Below are positions 5,631 to 6,844 of a stretch of DNA of 6,844 nt, one piece after another; position 1 is the first letter of the stretch, and each line of letters begins with the position of its first letter. The stretch covers positions 1 to 6,844 of the forward strand of contig JAEWEO010000229.1 of NCBI GenBank assembly GCA_023389295.1. The letters are read 5' to 3'. Under the pieces are notes generated by a model, which did not search any database, was not told the origin of the DNA, and saw nothing but the letters and a program-made list of their open reading frames with translations. The translations under genes were made by a program, and so were the position numbers. The DNA comes from Bacillota bacterium (GTDB taxonomy: Bacteria > Bacillota > Clostridia > Lachnospirales > Lachnospiraceae).

Positions 5631-6569
5631 AATTTAAAAGGCCGTAGTTTCTTAACACTAAAGGATTACACCGGTGAAGAAATTGATTATTTACTGGAAC
5701 TGGCTGCTGACTTAAAGGCAAAGAAAAAACAAGGGATTCTTGGAAATAGTTTAAAGGGTAAGAACATTGCATTAATTTTTGAAAAACCCTCTACTAGAAC
5801 CCGCTGTGCCTTTACTATCGGATGCACGGATGAGGGAGGACATCCGGAATACCTAGGAAGGGATGACATTCAATTGGGGCACAAGGAGAGCGTGGAGGAT
5901 ACAGCCCGAGTTCTTGGCAGAATGTTTGATGGAATTGAATTTCGTGGCTTCTCCCAGGAGACCGTTGAAGCACTTGCAAACTATAGCAAGGTACCGGTGT
6001 GGAACGGACTTACGGATACCGATCATCCAACGCAAATTCTTGCCGACTTCTTGACTTTAAAAGAGCAGTTTGGTAAGCTAAAAGGGTTAAAACTTGTCTA
6101 TGTAGGAGATGGGCGTAACAACATGGCGAATAGCCTTATGATTGGCGCCGCAAAGATGGGGATGCAATTTGTAATTCTAGCACCCAAACCATTATGGCCG
6201 CAGGAGGAATTGGTGAGCCTATGTAAGGAATACGCCAAAGAATCAGAAGGTACGATTGAGATATCTGAGCAGCTGCAAGCTGTTGATGGTGCGGATGCAA
6301 TCTATACAGACGTCTGGTGCTCCATGGGTGAGGAAGAATTGGCCACAGAGCGTATTGCTTTACTTAAGCCATACCAGGTAAATGACGCTTTACTGGCAGG
6401 TACCAATAAAGCGGATACCATATTTTTGCATTGTCTGCCAGCGGTAAAAGGAAAAGAGGTTACAGAGGAAGTATTTGAACGTTTTGCTGATGTAATCTTT
6501 GATGAAGCAGAGAACCGTATGCATACCATTAAAGCAATTATGGTTGCTACATTAGGAAATAGTTTATAA
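5628..6569 (+). CDS. argF: Ornithine carbamoyltransferase
   Basis: This 313-residue cytoplasmic enzyme joins carbamoyl phosphate and ornithine to give citrulline and phosphate, a late step of arginine synthesis. The carbamoyl-phosphate site is STRTR (55-59), R106 in FRGF, and HPTQ (133-136). The ornithine site is NN (164-165), D228 with SMG (232-234), and HCLPA with C269. R297 in ENRMHTIKAIMVATL completes the active site. This is true ornithine chemistry: the SMG loop and HCLPA are those of ordinary OTC. The HCLPA-to-VTEEVF segment is short (VKGKE), as in B. subtilis ArgF, while the rest resembles E. coli ArgI. That explains the length of 313 against about 334. The ATG at 5628 is chosen because GGAGG is five bases upstream. 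No arginine deiminase or carbamate kinase gene lies next to it, and ARG-box-like sites precede it, both favouring the biosynthetic role over catabolic ArcB. The following small gene may share its transcript. Confidence 0.95.
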   Translation: MNLKGRSFLTLKDYTGEEIDYLLELAADLKAKKKQGILGNSLKGKNIALIFEKPSTRTRCAFTIGCTDEGGHPEYLGRDDIQLGHKESVEDTARVLGRMFDGIEFRGFSQETVEALANYSKVPVWNGLTDTDHPTQILADFLTLKEQFGKLKGLKLVYVGDGRNNMANSLMIGAAKMGMQFVILAPKPLWPQEELVSLCKEYAKESEGTIEISEQLQAVDGADAIYTDVWCSMGEEELATERIALLKPYQVNDALLAGTNKADTIFLHCLPAVKGKEVTEEVFERFADVIFDEAENRMHTIKAIMVATLGNSL

Positions 6570-6615
6570 GAAGAATTTGATAGTTATCCTTCACGCACAG
6601 GGCTTGAGAAAAGGA

Positions 6616-6844
6616 ATGGATGAAAGTATGAACCAGAAGAAGAATTTATTTGATAAAGTTATATTGAATAGTGGCATAATAAATTTAATTGTGGGATTTT
6701 CATTTGTTATTTCCTTACTCCTTATTTACCTAAATCCATACAACCGATTTGCTATCATGACTGCGGCTTCTTCTGCCGGATTAATGAATATCATGAATGG
6801 CTTTAAATTAGTTAAAGACCCAAAGAAAAAAACTACAGGAAGCT
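6616..6844 (+). CDS. Small membrane protein of unknown function (3' truncated by the window edge)
   Basis: An open frame runs from ATG 6616 (or ATG 6628, same frame) past the end of the window without a stop, giving at least 72-76 residues. After a basic N-terminus (MNQKKNLFDK) there are two hydrophobic stretches, INLIVGFSFVISLLLIYL and FAIMTAASSAGLMNIMNGF, joined by a short NPYNR turn, then a basic tail KLVKDPKKKTTG. This suggests a small inner-membrane protein with both ends in the cytoplasm so far, and perhaps more helices beyond the edge. AAAAGGA (6609-6615) touches the first ATG and is twelve bases before the second, so 6628 is at least as likely a start. It lies 46-58 bases after argF with no terminator between, so co-transcription is likely. 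I do not recognise a named family; its codon use and amphipathic pattern look like a real gene. Confidence 0.6.
   Translation, partial: MDESMNQKKNLFDKVILNSGIINLIVGFSFVISLLLIYLNPYNRFAIMTAASSAGLMNIMNGFKLVKDPKKKTTGS

Noticed and set aside
5863..6054. Plus-strand 63-codon frame inside argF
   Set aside because: An out-of-frame shadow of conserved OTC sequence, with no independent start signal.

Overview
The window looks like ordinary chromosome from a low-GC Gram-positive anaerobe, most likely class Clostridia and plausibly Lachnospiraceae. The basis is AT-rich intergenic DNA, strong GGAGG-type ribosome binding sites, an LTA-synthase-type enzyme, a short NfeD paired with a QmcA-type SPFH protein, and intrinsic hairpin-plus-U terminators after most units. 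The family-level placement is inference. All genes are on the + strand. No mobile element, CRISPR array, rRNA or tRNA was seen, and no gene-free stretch exceeds 300 bases.

Layout: (1) 1-380, the 3' end of a SpoU/TrmH-family RNA 2'-O-methyltransferase gene, closed by a terminator at about 452-499. (2) 541-2057, a two-gene operon with a good sigma-A promoter: a TTG-started short NfeD membrane protein, then a stomatin/QmcA-type SPFH protein with five 11-residue repeats, closed by a strong terminator. (3) 2102-4190, a monocistronic LTA synthase-type membrane phosphoglycerol transferase with all expected catalytic residues. Its promoter is overlaid by a 10-bp perfect inverted repeat and a cluster of TCTTAA half-sites. 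(4) 4210-5489, a patatin-like lipid acyl hydrolase with an intact Ser-Asp dyad and a C-terminal half I do not recognise. (5) 5525 to the end, ornithine carbamoyltransferase (argF) behind a promoter region containing two ARG-box-like sequences bracketed by a 9-bp inverted repeat. It is followed, with no visible terminator, by the start of a small two-helix membrane protein that runs off the window.

Three neighbouring units concern the membrane: NfeD/SPFH (microdomain scaffold), LTA synthase (consumes phosphatidylglycerol and releases diacylglycerol) and patatin (lipid hydrolysis). Each has its own promoter, so any functional link is inference. argF is biosynthetic and looks unrelated. I found no convincing new system. 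The best leads are the two promoter-associated repeat structures (upstream of ltaS and argF), the unexplained C-terminal half of the patatin protein, and the small membrane gene after argF.
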